Of a DNA stretch of 64,000 bases, positions 15,237-24,549 are shown one piece after another. Source of the DNA: an uncultured Eubacteriales bacterium (GTDB lineage: Bacteria > Bacillota > Clostridia > Christensenellales > UMGS416). Both the position numbers and the translations under genes were made by a program. The stretch is taken from assembly GCA_900542005.1 (NCBI GenBank), contig UQLW01000001.1:1-64000 (forward strand), written 5' to 3'. Position 1 is the first letter of the stretch, and every line of letters starts with the position of its first letter. Below the pieces are notes generated by a model, which did no database searches, was not told the DNA's origin, and saw only the letters and a program-made list of their open reading frames with translations.

Positions 15237-17843
15237 CTATTTGGCATCCATCCAGCTGTGGGCGCGGTGTACCTCGCAGGTCAGGGGCACGTCCAGCGCC
15301 GCTACGCCCTCCATGCACTGGATCAGCAGCGCCTCCACTGCGTCCGCCTCCTCCTGGGGCGCGTCCACGATGAGCTCGTCGTGCACCTGCAGGATCAGCC
15401 GGGCCTTGAAGCCGCCTTCCTGCAGGGCCCGGTCCACCGCCACCATGGCCAGCTTGATGATATCGGCCGCGGTCCCCTGGATCGGCGCGTTCATCGCCAT
15501 GCGTTCGGCGGCCGTGCGGGTATTGTGATCCTTGGCCTTCAGCTCGGGCATGGGCCGGCGCCGGTGGTAGAGGGTCTCCACATAGCCCAGCTCGCGTCCC
15601 GTCTCGATGACCTGCTCCATATAGGCCTTCACATGGTCAAAGGTGCCAAGGTACCGGTTGATATAGTCGCCGGCCTCCTTCCGTGAGATATCCAGCTGGC
15701 GGGCCAGCCCAAAATCGCTGATGCCATATACGATGCCAAAATTCACCGCCTTGGCCGCCGACCGAAGCTGGGGCGTCACCTGCTCCACCGGCACGCCGAA
15801 TACCTGCGAGGCCGTGCGGGTATGGATATCGGCCTTATCCCGGAAGGCCTCGATCATCCGGGGATCCTTGGCCATGTGGGCCAGCACCCGCAGCTCAATC
15901 TGGGAATAGTCGGCGTCCACCAGCACCCGTCCGGGCCCCGACGCCACAAATACGCCGCGGATACGCCGCCCCTCCTCCATGCGCACGGGGATATTCTGCA
16001 GGTTGGGCTCGGCGCTGCTGAGCCTCCCTGTCGCCACCAGCGTCTGGTTCAGCCTTGTATGCAGCTTGTCCGCCCCATCCAAAAGGGGCACAAGGCCATC
16101 CACATAGGCCCCCTTCAGCTTGGTGAGCTGCCGATATTCCAAAATGGGGGCAATGATGGGGTGCTGGTCCAGCAGGCTTTCCAGCACGCTGGCATCGGTG
16201 GAATACCCGGTCTTGGTTTTCTTGGCCTTGGGCAGGCCCAGCTTTTCAAAGAGCACCTCGCCCAGCTGACGGGTCGAATTGATATTGAAGTTCCCGCCGG
16301 CCAGCTCATAGATGCGCTCGGTCACGCTGTCGATACGCCGCTGCATATCGGCGCCCAGCTCGGTCAGGGCCCTGCGGTCCACCTTAAAGCCTTCCCGCTC
16401 CATGCGGTAAAGGATCTCCACCAGGGGCAGCTCGCAGCTTCGGTACAGCGGTTCCATGCCGGCCTGCTGCAGACGGGGCCACATGGCGTTTTTCAGCGTC
16501 ACAAGGTGGTGGGCGTCCAGCTTCTCCGGCGGCCGCCCGATGTACCGCTCATACAGCGCCGCGGGATCCAGGCGCCGGGCCGTCGCATCCAGCAGATAGC
16601 CGATCAGCGTCAAATCATACTCCAGGCCTTTAAAGCCTGCGCCTATACCAGCCGCCAGGCTCAGCCACTGGCGGCCGCCGGAGCCCACCTTGCGGGCGTC
16701 GTCGCTGGCTACGATCTTGGGCGCGGGGCCCTCCAGCAGCGGGCGCAGCGCCTCCAGCACCTCCTCCAGGGGCCATCCAGCCTCCAGCAGGTTCACCATC
16801 AGCGGCGCCTGCCAGAGCTCCTCCTCGCTCCGGGCCAGGGTCAGCCCCTCGCCCACCATCAGCGCCACCGGCGCCGCTTCGCCGGCCCAGCTGGCCGCCA
16901 GGCCTGAAAGCTCCTCCAGGCTTCCCAGCTGGTGCACCGCAGCAGGCCGCGCCTCGGCTTGGCGGGGCAGGCGTTCCTCCAGCCGCTTGGCAATGCTGTT
17001 AAGGGCGTATTTTTTCAGCGTTTCCAGCCCCTGGCCCATGCGGGCGTCGCTGGGCAGCTCCAGCTGGCCGGCCTCCACCTCAACCGGCGCCTGCCGGTCA
17101 ATGGTGGCCAGGCTGCGGGAAAAGCGGGCCATATCCGCGCCCTTTTCCACCTTTTCCTTCAGCTTTCCCTTGAGCTCGCCGGTATGCGCCAGCAGGTTGT
17201 CCACCGTCTCATATTGGGCCAGCAGCGACAGCGCCGTCTTCTCCCCCACGCCGGGGATACCGGGGATGTTGTCGGAGCTGTCGCCCATCAGTCCTTTCAG
17301 GTCCGGGATCTGGTCAGGCCGCAGGGCCAGCTTCTCCGCCAGGTGTTCCACCGTGTATTCCTCGATCTGGCTCAGGCCCTTCAGCGTCAGCAGCACATGG
17401 GTATGGGGGGAGATGAGCTGCAGCGAGTCCCGGTCGCCGGTCACCACCAGGCAATCCATCCCCTGCCGCTCACCCCAGGCGGATACCGTGCCCAGCAGGT
17501 CGTCCGCCTCATAGCCCTCCTTCTCCAGAATGCACACGCCCAGCGCCGTCAGGATCTCCTTGAGCATGGGGAACTGGGGGCGAAGCTCCTCCGGCGTCGG
17601 CTTGCGGGTCCCCTTATAATCGCCGTAGGCTTCATGGCGGAAGGTGGGCCCGTGCATATCAAAGGCCACCATCAGCCCATCGGGCTTATAATCCTCCAGC
17701 GCCTTGAGCATCATGTTCAAAAAGCCGTGCACCGCGTTGGTGCATACGCCCTCCGGCGAGGTCATGGTGGTGGGCAGCGCGTAGAAAGCCCGGTAAGCCA
17801 GGGAATTTCCATCGATAAGCATTAACCGTTTCAGTCTCGTCAC
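15237..17843 (-). CDS. polA: DNA polymerase I
   Basis: A family A polymerase for gap filling and Okazaki fragment processing. An N-terminal 5'-3' exonuclease domain (LIDGNSLAYRAFYALP, YKGTRKPTPEE, GDSSDNIPGIPGVG) is followed by a middle domain without the usual proofreading FDTET-type residues, so 3'-5' exonuclease activity is probably lost as in Bst and Taq enzymes. The polymerase domain has motif A (DADYSQIELR), the O-helix (KAVNFGIVYG) and motif C (QVHDELI). The open frame extends to 17894, but a TATAAT at 17886-17891 makes a start that far upstream unlikely. I favour GTG 17843; ATG 17867 or 17822 are alternatives, and none has an ideal ribosome binding site. Confidence 0.95.
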   Translation of the reverse strand: MTRLKRLMLIDGNSLAYRAFYALPTTMTSPEGVCTNAVHGFLNMMLKALEDYKPDGLMVAFDMHGPTFRHEAYGDYKGTRKPTPEELRPQFPMLKEILTALGVCILEKEGYEADDLLGTVSAWGERQGMDCLVVTGDRDSLQLISPHTHVLLTLKGLSQIEEYTVEHLAEKLALRPDQIPDLKGLMGDSSDNIPGIPGVGEKTALSLLAQYETVDNLLAHTGELKGKLKEKVEKGADMARFSRSLATIDRQAPVEVEAGQLELPSDARMGQGLETLKKYALNSIAKRLEERLPRQAEARPAAVHQLGSLEELSGLAASWAGEAAPVALMVGEGLTLARSEEELWQAPLMVNLLEAGWPLEEVLEALRPLLEGPAPKIVASDDARKVGSGGRQWLSLAAGIGAGFKGLEYDLTLIGYLLDATARRLDPAALYERYIGRPPEKLDAHHLVTLKNAMWPRLQQAGMEPLYRSCELPLVEILYRMEREGFKVDRRALTELGADMQRRIDSVTERIYELAGGNFNINSTRQLGEVLFEKLGLPKAKKTKTGYSTDASVLESLLDQHPIIAPILEYRQLTKLKGAYVDGLVPLLDGADKLHTRLNQTLVATGRLSSAEPNLQNIPVRMEEGRRIRGVFVASGPGRVLVDADYSQIELRVLAHMAKDPRMIEAFRDKADIHTRTASQVFGVPVEQVTPQLRSAAKAVNFGIVYGISDFGLARQLDISRKEAGDYINRYLGTFDHVKAYMEQVIETGRELGYVETLYHRRRPMPELKAKDHNTRTAAERMAMNAPIQGTAADIIKLAMVAVDRALQEGGFKARLILQVHDELIVDAPQEEADAVEALLIQCMEGVAALDVPLTCEVHRAHSWMDAK

Positions 17844-17962
17844 ATCCTTTATTCCATTTAAGGACATTCTTTCCAGATGGCTTTCATTATACACCCAAAT
17901 GCCGCCGGGAAAAAGGCACCTGCTGCAAAAGCCCGCCCCGCCCGCCGCAAACTGGGCAAAAG

Positions 17963-17992
17963 AAAAAAACCGGTCCTGAAGGAACCGGTTTC
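17963..17992 (-). terminator. Terminator of the aldo/keto reductase gene
   Basis: AACCGGT/ACCGGTT arms around a short loop, followed on the minus strand by a run of seven Ts, 10 nt after the stop codon. Confidence 0.85.
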
Positions 17993-18001
17993 GGGAAGGC
18001 C

Positions 18002-18991
18002 CTATCGGGCCAGGATCGCCTCAATGGCGTCCAGCTCATCCTGGGCAAAGCGGAGGTTGCCCACAGTGGCGATGTTCTCCTTCAGCTGGCTGACCCGGGA
18101 GGCGCCGGCCAGCACGGTCGTAACCCGTCCCTCCCGCAGGCACCAGGCCAGGGCCAGCTGCGCCATGCTCTGCCCGCGGCCCGCGGCAATCTCCGAGAGC
18201 GCGCGAACCTTTTCCAGGGTTGCTTCGTCAATCTGTTGGGATTTGAGGGAGCCCTCGCGGCTGGCGCGGGAGTCCGCCGGGATGCCGCCCAGATAGCGGC
18301 CGGTCAGGATCCCCTGGGCCAGCGGGCAGAATACGGCCGTCCCGATCCCCTCGCGCTCCAGCACCGGCTGCAGGTCCTTTTCAATCCAGCGGTTCAGCAT
18401 GGAATAGCTGGGCTGATGGATCAGGCAGGGCGTCCCAAGCCCCTTGAGGATCGCAACGGCCCGTTCCGTCTCGTCGGCGCTGTAGCTGGAGATGCCCACA
18501 TACAGCGCCTTGCCCGCCCGCACGATCGAATCCAGCGCGCCCATGGTTTCCTCCAGGGGCGTATCCGGGTCCGGGCGGTGATGGTAGAAGATATCCACAT
18601 AATCAAGCCCCATCCGGGCCAGGCTCTGATCCAGGGAAGCGATCAGGTACTTCCGGGAGCCGTAGTCCCCATAGGGCCCGGGCCACATGCCCCAGCCGGC
18701 CTTTGTAGAAATCACAAGCTCGTCGCGGTAGGCGCGCAGATCCTCCCGCAGGATGCGGCCAAAGTTCTTTTCCGCCGATCCTGGAGGCGGCCCATAGTTA
18801 TTGGCCAGGTCAAAATGGGTGACGCCCATATCAAAGGCGGTCAGCGTCATCTCCCGGCTGGTTTCATACCGGTTCACATCGCCAAAGTTCTGCCAGAAGC
18901 CCAGCGACACCGCGGGAAGCTTCAGGCCGCTTCTTCCACAGCGGCGGTATTCCATGCCCTCGTAGCGGGCTGGCGCGGCAAGATATGCCAT
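18002..18991 (-). CDS. Aldo/keto reductase (YghZ/Gpr-like)
   Basis: A 329-residue NADPH-dependent reductase. The AKR tetrad can be read in order: Asp and Tyr in HFDLANNYGPPPG, Lys in VISTKAG and His in IFYHHRPD. The inserted PPPGSAE and a C-terminal GASRVSQLKENI cofactor loop resemble YghZ (L-glyceraldehyde-3-phosphate reductase) of the AKR14 group, which also contains potassium-channel beta-like proteins. The start at 18991 is chosen because GGAGGG lies 7-8 nt upstream; the open frame reaches to 19288 without signals. It stands alone, divergent from the DUF4145/NPCBM gene, and has its own terminator. The substrate is not deducible; methylglyoxal or another small aldehyde is plausible. Confidence 0.9.
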   Translation of the reverse strand: MAYLAAPARYEGMEYRRCGRSGLKLPAVSLGFWQNFGDVNRYETSREMTLTAFDMGVTHFDLANNYGPPPGSAEKNFGRILREDLRAYRDELVISTKAGWGMWPGPYGDYGSRKYLIASLDQSLARMGLDYVDIFYHHRPDPDTPLEETMGALDSIVRAGKALYVGISSYSADETERAVAILKGLGTPCLIHQPSYSMLNRWIEKDLQPVLEREGIGTAVFCPLAQGILTGRYLGGIPADSRASREGSLKSQQIDEATLEKVRALSEIAAGRGQSMAQLALAWCLREGRVTTVLAGASRVSQLKENIATVGNLRFAQDELDAIEAILAR

Positions 18992-19147
18992 AATCGATCC
19001 CTCCTTACGCATAGCTTGTGTTTTATTCGCCCCCATGGGTTCCAATTCCTGCCGCCCGCCGCCCATGTCCCCGGAAATGTCCCCAAAGAATTGGGAATAA
19101 TTTGTAAGTACTTTGAAAATTCTTTGTAACTTTTTATGCTTTGTGCA

Positions 19148-19175
19148 TTGACAGCCGGTTCGGAACAGGTAAAAT
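19148..19175 (+). promoter_or_regulatory. Promoter of the DUF4145/NPCBM membrane protein gene
   Basis: TTGACA (19148-19153) and TAAAAT (19170-19175) separated by 16 bp, about 70 nt before the start codon. Confidence 0.65.
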
Positions 19176-19247
19176 AAGAAGTAGATAACTAGACCTATTT
19201 GTCTATATGATACATTTGATTTGTCCAACCATGAAAGGAGCTTCGTC

Positions 19248-20855
19248 ATGGCCAATGAATTTGAATTCCTCAGGTCCCGATGGCCCAAACTCGCCGCACT
19301 CGGTGCGGATGCCGCCCGGTTGGTGGATTTTAGCCCCGTTACCGCCCTGTCCTCCTTGCGTGATTATTGCGAATGGGCGGCTGATATAACCCTGGATGTG
19401 CTGGGGAATCCCATGGCTCCTGATACGCCCCAGCTGGAGCGGCTCAGCGCCCTGAAGGCGATGGGCAGCGTTCCCCCCGATATTTTACAGAAATTCCACA
19501 ATATCCGCGCCACGGAGGACCGCGTATCCGGCAACCCGCTGGGCGACCCCAACGAGGCGCGCGCCCGCATGGCGGACGCTGTGGATATCGGCCGCTGGCT
19601 GATGCGCCAGGACGGCGGCGTCCGCTCCGGATACACAGGCCGGCAAACCCCGATACGGGGCGGATACGGCTCCGGCGACGATACCTATGCCACCGGCCGC
19701 AGAGCGCCGGTGCGCCGGGAGCCCAGCCAGAATACCGGCGCCTACCATACCTCCTCCTATAATCCCGGTTCCTATGCCAGCGGCAACACTGGCTCCTACA
19801 ATACCGCCTCCTATCAGCGCCCGCCCCAGGACGAGGCCCCCTACGACGATGGGCAGGGCGGCTATCCTGAGGATGGCTATGATCGCGGCGGATACGCCGA
19901 CGACGGCTACCAGGATGGCTATGACAACGGCCAGGACGGCTACGAGCCGCCGCGGCGCGGCCGCGGGGGATACGGCTCCTCCTCCGGCGGAGGCGGCCGG
20001 TTCGACCTCTCCCGCTATAAGCGCTTTCTGACCATGCCGGTCATCATCTCCGCCGTGCTGGTTATCGTGCTTCTGGTGGCGCTGATCCTCATCCTTTCCC
20101 GCTGCGGCGGCAAAACGACCACAGACCCCCAGGGCACTACGCCCAGCGCTACCGCGCCTTCGGAAACGCTCTCTATCCTGGTGACGCCCACGCCCTCTCC
20201 CACGGCAACGCCGGACGTGCCGGCTGACAACACCCAGATCAAGTACCTGGATGAATTCGCTGAGGGCGATATTACCAAGTCCCATACCGCCTGGGAGAAC
20301 TATTACCTGGGCAAGTGGACGGCAAACTCCCACAACGCCAACTTCTCCATCTTCAACGGCGGCAGCGGAAGCGATGCCAAGGGTATCCTCTATGAGCACG
20401 GCCTTGGCTGGTTTATTAAGAGCAGCGACTTCGACAGCAACGAGGCCCGCCGCGCCCTGACCTTCAATACCAACGGCCAATACAGCGCGCTGACCTTTGA
20501 TATGGGTGTGGATAAGGAATGGCTCTTTGACGACGCCAAGGACTGCGGTACTTATCAGCTCATGGTCTTTGTCGACGATAAGGAAGATCCGGTCTGGACC
20601 AGCGAGGAAGTAAACTACAACTACTACAAGACGGGCATCAGCGTAGATGTGACCGGCGCTCAGAAGGTCAAGATCCGCCTGATTGAAAAGAAGGGCTCCA
20701 AGGGCTCGCTGAACGTGGTGCTGGGCAACGCAGGCTTTGTCACTGCCGCCGGCGGCACGGCTGAGACAACCCCGGCCGGCGGTGAAACGACGACGCCTGC
20801 CGCAGGAGAGACCACGGCTGCCGATGTGACCACCACAACGCCCGCCGCAGAATAG
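19248..20855 (+). CDS. Single-pass membrane protein with DUF4145-like head and extracellular NPCBM-like domain
   Basis: A 535-residue protein. Residues about 3-120 resemble the DUF4145 domain at the N-terminus of HsdR proteins (FEFLRSRWPKLAALG, then a helix-rich HNIRATEDRVSGNP part). A low-complexity Gly/Tyr/Asp-rich linker follows to about residue 255. One membrane span (MPVIISAVLVIVLLVALILIL) comes next, then a Pro/Thr linker and an NPCBM-like carbohydrate-binding beta-sandwich (YLDEF to VVLGNAGF). The tail is Thr/Ala-rich. The start has AAAGGAG 7 nt upstream. The topology puts the head in the cytoplasm and the sugar-binding part outside, like a sensor or wall tether. Domain calls are by eye and no function is known for the combination. 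Confidence 0.85.
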   Translation: MANEFEFLRSRWPKLAALGADAARLVDFSPVTALSSLRDYCEWAADITLDVLGNPMAPDTPQLERLSALKAMGSVPPDILQKFHNIRATEDRVSGNPLGDPNEARARMADAVDIGRWLMRQDGGVRSGYTGRQTPIRGGYGSGDDTYATGRRAPVRREPSQNTGAYHTSSYNPGSYASGNTGSYNTASYQRPPQDEAPYDDGQGGYPEDGYDRGGYADDGYQDGYDNGQDGYEPPRRGRGGYGSSSGGGGRFDLSRYKRFLTMPVIISAVLVIVLLVALILILSRCGGKTTTDPQGTTPSATAPSETLSILVTPTPSPTATPDVPADNTQIKYLDEFAEGDITKSHTAWENYYLGKWTANSHNANFSIFNGGSGSDAKGILYEHGLGWFIKSSDFDSNEARRALTFNTNGQYSALTFDMGVDKEWLFDDAKDCGTYQLMVFVDDKEDPVWTSEEVNYNYYKTGISVDVTGAQKVKIRLIEKKGSKGSLNVVLGNAGFVTAAGGTAETTPAGGETTTPAAGETTAADVTTTTPAAE

Positions 20856-20870
20856 TCCCAACAGCATACA

Positions 20871-20907
20871 AACCCCCTGCTGTCAGCAGACGGCAGGGGG
20901 TTTTTCG
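20871..20907 (+). terminator. Terminator after the DUF4145/NPCBM gene
   Basis: AACCCCCTGC/GCAGGGGGTT arms followed by TTTTT. Confidence 0.9.
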
Positions 20908-21014
20908 CGCCCGCCATACCGGGCCAGCGCGATGAATTGTCCAAGGGAGCAGGAATTTGGGAATTGGTATCGAAATGTGGGAGGAAGGGACTCAGCAAAA
21001 AGGAGGCTTTGTTC

Positions 21015-22151
21015 ATGATTGACTTTACACAGGTGGACCGTACGCTGACCGGCCTTTGCTCGCAGGGCAAGGTTCCCTCGGCTACCCTATGCGTATATCA
21101 CAGGGGGCGTATCGTTCACGAGGGGGCCTATGGCTATCCTGACCCTGAGGGCGGCGCGCCGGCCACCCTGGACACCCAGTACGATATGGCGTCGCTGACC
21201 AAGCTTTTCTGTTCCACCGCCTTCATGCGCCTGGTGGAGCAGGGGGTCTTTTCCCTGGAGGAAAGGGTGTGCGAAAGCTTCCCTGCCTTTACCGGTATGC
21301 GCGATATTGTACCCACGGCCAACGAGCTGGATAAGGGGCAGACCGACGCTTCCGTACACGGCCAGTGCGACGCAGGCCTTGTGACCTGGTATCATGTGCT
21401 GACCCATACCTCGGGCATGGGATGGCTCGCTATGAACAAGCGGCCCAGCCTTGAGGCCGCCCTTCAGGAGATCCTTACCATGCCCTTTGCCTATGCCACA
21501 GGCTCCACGGTGCTGTATACGGATCTGGGCCTGATCCTGATGGGGCTCGCCATGGAAAAGCGCACCGGTATCCTGCTGGACGATCTCGTCGATCAGCTGG
21601 TGGCCCAGCCGCTGGGGCTTACGCATACGGGTTATCTGCGCAACAGCGCCCACCGGGACGCGACCAACGTGGCGCCCACGGAATTCTGCGCCTGGCGCGG
21701 ATACCGGGTGCGCGGCTGTGTTCACGATGAAAACGCCTTCCTTCTGGATGGCGTAGCCGGTCACGCCGGGCTTTTTTCCACTGCCCGGGACGCCGCCACC
21801 CTCTGTCAGGACTATCTGACCAGCTATCAGGGGGGCAAGGGTCTAATCAGCACCGGCATGGTCCGGCGGATGGCTTCCTTCCAGGCCCAAAATGACTGGG
21901 ACCGGCGGGGGATCGCCTGGCAGCTGCGGCTTCTTGATCCGGAAGCCCATTCCTATCCGCTTTCAGCGAACGCCTTTGGCCATACGGGCTTTACCGGCAC
22001 CTGCATGTGGATCGATCCGGACCGGGATATGACCTTTGCCCTGCTGACCAACGAGGTCTATAACGGCCGTGAAAACCGCGCGCTTATCGAGGTGCGCGGC
22101 AAGATGGTCCGGGCCCTGGTGGCTGCAGTGGATGCGGAGGCCGCCGGATGA
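21015..22151 (+). CDS. Beta-lactamase-family serine hydrolase
   Basis: A 378-residue class C-type beta-lactamase/PBP4-like hydrolase. The catalytic SxxK is SLTK in DMASLTKLF near residue 63. A YTDLG motif stands at the usual YxN position, and HTGFTG replaces the KTG box. No signal peptide is visible, so it probably acts in the cytoplasm. The start at 21015 has AGGAGG 8 nt upstream; an upstream in-frame ATG at 20937 lacks one. The stop overlaps the anmK start by ATGA, so the two are translationally coupled and the hydrolase probably takes part in muropeptide recycling, for example as an esterase or amidase. That role is inference; drug resistance is not suggested. Confidence 0.9.
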   Translation: MIDFTQVDRTLTGLCSQGKVPSATLCVYHRGRIVHEGAYGYPDPEGGAPATLDTQYDMASLTKLFCSTAFMRLVEQGVFSLEERVCESFPAFTGMRDIVPTANELDKGQTDASVHGQCDAGLVTWYHVLTHTSGMGWLAMNKRPSLEAALQEILTMPFAYATGSTVLYTDLGLILMGLAMEKRTGILLDDLVDQLVAQPLGLTHTGYLRNSAHRDATNVAPTEFCAWRGYRVRGCVHDENAFLLDGVAGHAGLFSTARDAATLCQDYLTSYQGGKGLISTGMVRRMASFQAQNDWDRRGIAWQLRLLDPEAHSYPLSANAFGHTGFTGTCMWIDPDRDMTFALLTNEVYNGRENRALIEVRGKMVRALVAAVDAEAAG

Positions 22152-23287
22152 TCCTGATTGGCCTGATGAGCGGGACCTCTGCCGACGGGACCGACGCGGT
22201 ATGCGTCCGGATTGAAGGCGCGCCGCCCGGGCTGCATTGGCAGCTGCTGTCCCATGTATCGCTCCCCCACCCCGAGTCCCTGCGGGATGCCATTTTCTCG
22301 GCCTTCCGCCCGGAGACCTCCAGGGTGGACACCCTCTGTCCCCTTCACTTTGAGCTGGGCGAGGCCTTCGCCCAGGCTGCCCTGGCTGCGTGCCGGGCGG
22401 CGGGCCTCCGGCCGGATGAGGTGGACGCCATCGGCAGCCATGGGCAGACCGTATGGCATGTCCCGCCGGGCCAGGGGGAGACGCCCTCCACCCTCCAGCT
22501 GGGCAGCCCCGCGGTGATCGCCCAGCGTACCGGCATCACCGTTGTCAGCGATTTCCGCGCCCGGGATATGGCGGCCGGCGGCCAGGGCGCTCCCCTTGTC
22601 CCCTATGTGGATTATCTGCTGCTGGCCGACGCTACCCGCTCCCGGGCGGTGCAGAATATCGGCGGCATCGGCAACGTCACCTACCTGCCCGCCGGCCGGA
22701 ACCCCGACGCTGTCATCGCCTTCGACACCGGCCCCGGCAACATGCTCATGGACTATGCCGCCAGCCGGGCGACCGGCGGCCGGCTGGCCTATGACCAGGA
22801 TGGCCGCCTGGCCCGGTCAGGCCGGATTGACCCAGAACTGCTGGACGCCTGGATGGCCGATCCCTATTTCTCCCTCCCGCCGCCCAAATCCACCGGCCGG
22901 GAGCGCTTCGGCGTGCAGCGGGCTGCGCGGTACTATGACGAGGCGGAGGCAGGGGGCCTCTCCGCGCCGGATATTCTGGCCACGCTGACGGCCTTTACCG
23001 CCGCTTCCATCGCTGACAGCTATCGCCGTTACCTGCCCGCGCTGCCGGATGAGGCGCTGATCTCCGGCGGCGGCGCGCACAACCCCGCCCTGCTGGAGCA
23101 GCTGGCCCTTCGCCTTGCGCCCTGCGCGGTACGCCTCACCGACGACGTGGGACTCCCCACCCAGGCCAAGGAATCGGTCGCCTTCGCGCTCTTGGCCTAT
23201 GAAACGCTCCACCGCCGGCCGGGCAACCTGCCGGCCGCCACCGGCGCCCGTTTTCCGGTGGTGCTGGGCAGCGTTACCTACGCCTGA
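22148..23287 (+). CDS. anmK: Anhydro-N-acetylmuramic acid kinase
   Basis: A 379-residue sugar kinase of the AnmK family. It opens and phosphorylates 1,6-anhydro-MurNAc to MurNAc-6-phosphate during peptidoglycan recycling. Diagnostic motifs: GLMSGTSADGTDA at residues 5-17, IGSHGQTVWH, VSDFRARDMAAGGQGAP, FDTGPGN and SGGGAHNP. The length is standard. Its ATG overlaps the stop of the preceding hydrolase gene (ATGA). No murQ or phosphotransferase gene is next to it here. 1,6-Anhydro sugars arise from lytic transglycosylases, so the substrate may come from its own wall or from other bacteria. Confidence 0.96.
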   Translation: MILIGLMSGTSADGTDAVCVRIEGAPPGLHWQLLSHVSLPHPESLRDAIFSAFRPETSRVDTLCPLHFELGEAFAQAALAACRAAGLRPDEVDAIGSHGQTVWHVPPGQGETPSTLQLGSPAVIAQRTGITVVSDFRARDMAAGGQGAPLVPYVDYLLLADATRSRAVQNIGGIGNVTYLPAGRNPDAVIAFDTGPGNMLMDYAASRATGGRLAYDQDGRLARSGRIDPELLDAWMADPYFSLPPPKSTGRERFGVQRAARYYDEAEAGGLSAPDILATLTAFTAASIADSYRRYLPALPDEALISGGGAHNPALLEQLALRLAPCAVRLTDDVGLPTQAKESVAFALLAYETLHRRPGNLPAATGARFPVVLGSVTYA

Positions 23288-23552
23288 GCCATCCTGCCAG
23301 CCGCTTCTCCGCGGCGGGATGGGGGTTCGCCCGAGCCCCTGTCCCGCCGCCTTATCATGTCCGCGCCATCTCCCCACCGCGCCATTTCCCGCCATCGTCT
23401 TGCATATTTGGGCTATTTTTGCAATATTTCATGCATATTACCGGCAATATAGTTGAATTTCCGATTTTCCTTTTGAAATTTGCAAGTTTTCCTTGCATAT
23501 TCGCAGGGTTAGGACTATGATTTGGGAGGAAGAAAAGGGGAGAAAGACGATC
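23288..23552 (+). promoter_or_regulatory. Leader of the yitT-like gene with repeated TTGCATATT motifs
   Basis: The AT-rich interval contains CTTGCATATT at 23399-23408 and again at 23492-23501 (93 bp apart), ATGCATATT at 23431-23439, and related GCAATAT elements at 23421 and 23444. They may be regulator binding sites. No clear -35/-10 pair was assigned. Confidence 0.4.
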
Positions 23553-24398
23553 ATGAAGAAACGGCTTGCGGATTTTCTGGTTATTACCTTTGGTACGCTG
23601 ATCACCTCGGTGGGCATCTATTTTTTCAAATTTCCCAACCACTTTTCCTTTGGCGGCGTCAGCGGCATGTCCATCATCTTCGGCCAGCTCAGCGCCAACT
23701 GGTCGCCCGGTACCTTTAACCTGATCATCAACGCGATTTCCCTGGCGCTGGGCTTTTTGCTGCTGGACCGGCGCTTTGGCTTGAAAACCGTATACTGCAG
23801 CCTGCTCTTCTCGCTGAGCCTCAAGGCGCTGGAGCGCTGGGCGCCCATGAGCGCACCGCTCACCGACCAGAAGCTGCTGGAGCTTATCTTTGCCGTGGTT
23901 TTTCCCGCCATCGGCTCGGCGCTGCTCTTTCAGCACAGCGCCTCCACCGGCGGCACGGAAATCGTCGCCATGATTCTGAAAAAGTATACCCGGCTGAATA
24001 TCTCCGTGGCCATGATCCTGACCGACGCGGCCATCGCTGTATCGGCGGTCTTCGTGTTTGGCGTTGAGACCGGCCTGTATTCGGTGCTGGGCCTGGTGAC
24101 GAAATCCCTGGTGGTGGACGCGGTCATGGAGCGCATGAACCTGAAAAAGGCCGTTACCGTCATTACCGTCCATCCCCATGAGGTCTGCCGCTACATCAAC
24201 GATGCGCTGAATCGCGGCGCTACCCTATGGCAGGCTGAGGGCGCCTTCACCCAGCAGGAAAAATCCGTCATCCTCACGGCCCTGAACAGCGCGCAGGCCT
24301 TCGCCCTGCGGCGCCATGTCAAATCCATGGATCCCGAGGCCTTCATCCTCATCAGCAATACCAGCGAAATCTTTGGCGCCGGCTTTATCCAACCCTGA
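23553..24398 (+). CDS. YitT-family membrane protein (DUF161/DUF2179)
   Basis: A 281-residue polytopic membrane protein. Five or so hydrophobic segments fill residues about 10-190, with the family pattern GGVSGMSIIF in the first loop and HSASTGGTEIVAMIL in the middle. The C-terminal soluble DUF2179 domain begins at about VTVITVHP and ends FILISNTSEIFGAGF. The family is widespread in Bacillota and its transported substrate is unknown. The start at 23553 is chosen because a GGGGAG site precedes it and the following residues MKKRLADF fit a membrane insertion start. It is monocistronic, with a terminator 33 nt later. Confidence 0.9.
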   Translation: MKKRLADFLVITFGTLITSVGIYFFKFPNHFSFGGVSGMSIIFGQLSANWSPGTFNLIINAISLALGFLLLDRRFGLKTVYCSLLFSLSLKALERWAPMSAPLTDQKLLELIFAVVFPAIGSALLFQHSASTGGTEIVAMILKKYTRLNISVAMILTDAAIAVSAVFVFGVETGLYSVLGLVTKSLVVDAVMERMNLKKAVTVITVHPHEVCRYINDALNRGATLWQAEGAFTQQEKSVILTALNSAQAFALRRHVKSMDPEAFILISNTSEIFGAGFIQP

Positions 24399-24430
24399 TC
24401 CCGCCTTCAGGGGCGGCTTCGTTTCCAACC

Positions 24431-24457
24431 AAGGGCCCTCATGGGCCCTTTTTGTTT
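24431..24457 (+). terminator. Terminator of the yitT-like gene
   Basis: AAGGGCCC/GGGCCCTT with loop TCAT, followed by TTTGTTT. Confidence 0.9.
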
Positions 24458-24501
24458 GGGTGAAATCAGTTCCGTCCATGGAGGGCCGGCTCCCGCCGTC
24501 G

Positions 24502-24507
24502 TATAAT
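24502..24507 (+). promoter_or_regulatory. Possible -10 box of the first GH106-like gene
   Basis: TATAAT lies 42 nt before the start codon. No good -35 partner is visible at 16-18 bp, so this is tentative. Confidence 0.4.
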
Positions 24508-24549
24508 AGGGGCATCAACCGGGCAAGCCCCGGATATGTGAGGCGCACA

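Noticed and set aside
17846..17894. polA starting at 17894
   Set aside because: A TATAAT box at 17886-17891 would lie inside the coding sequence, and the residues before the usual LIDGNSLAYRAF start do not fit the family.
19485..20867. Minus-strand frame of 460 codons opposite the DUF4145/NPCBM gene
   Set aside because: Low-complexity Gly/Val/Ala/Ile repeats arise from the complement of the Tyr/Gly-rich linker.
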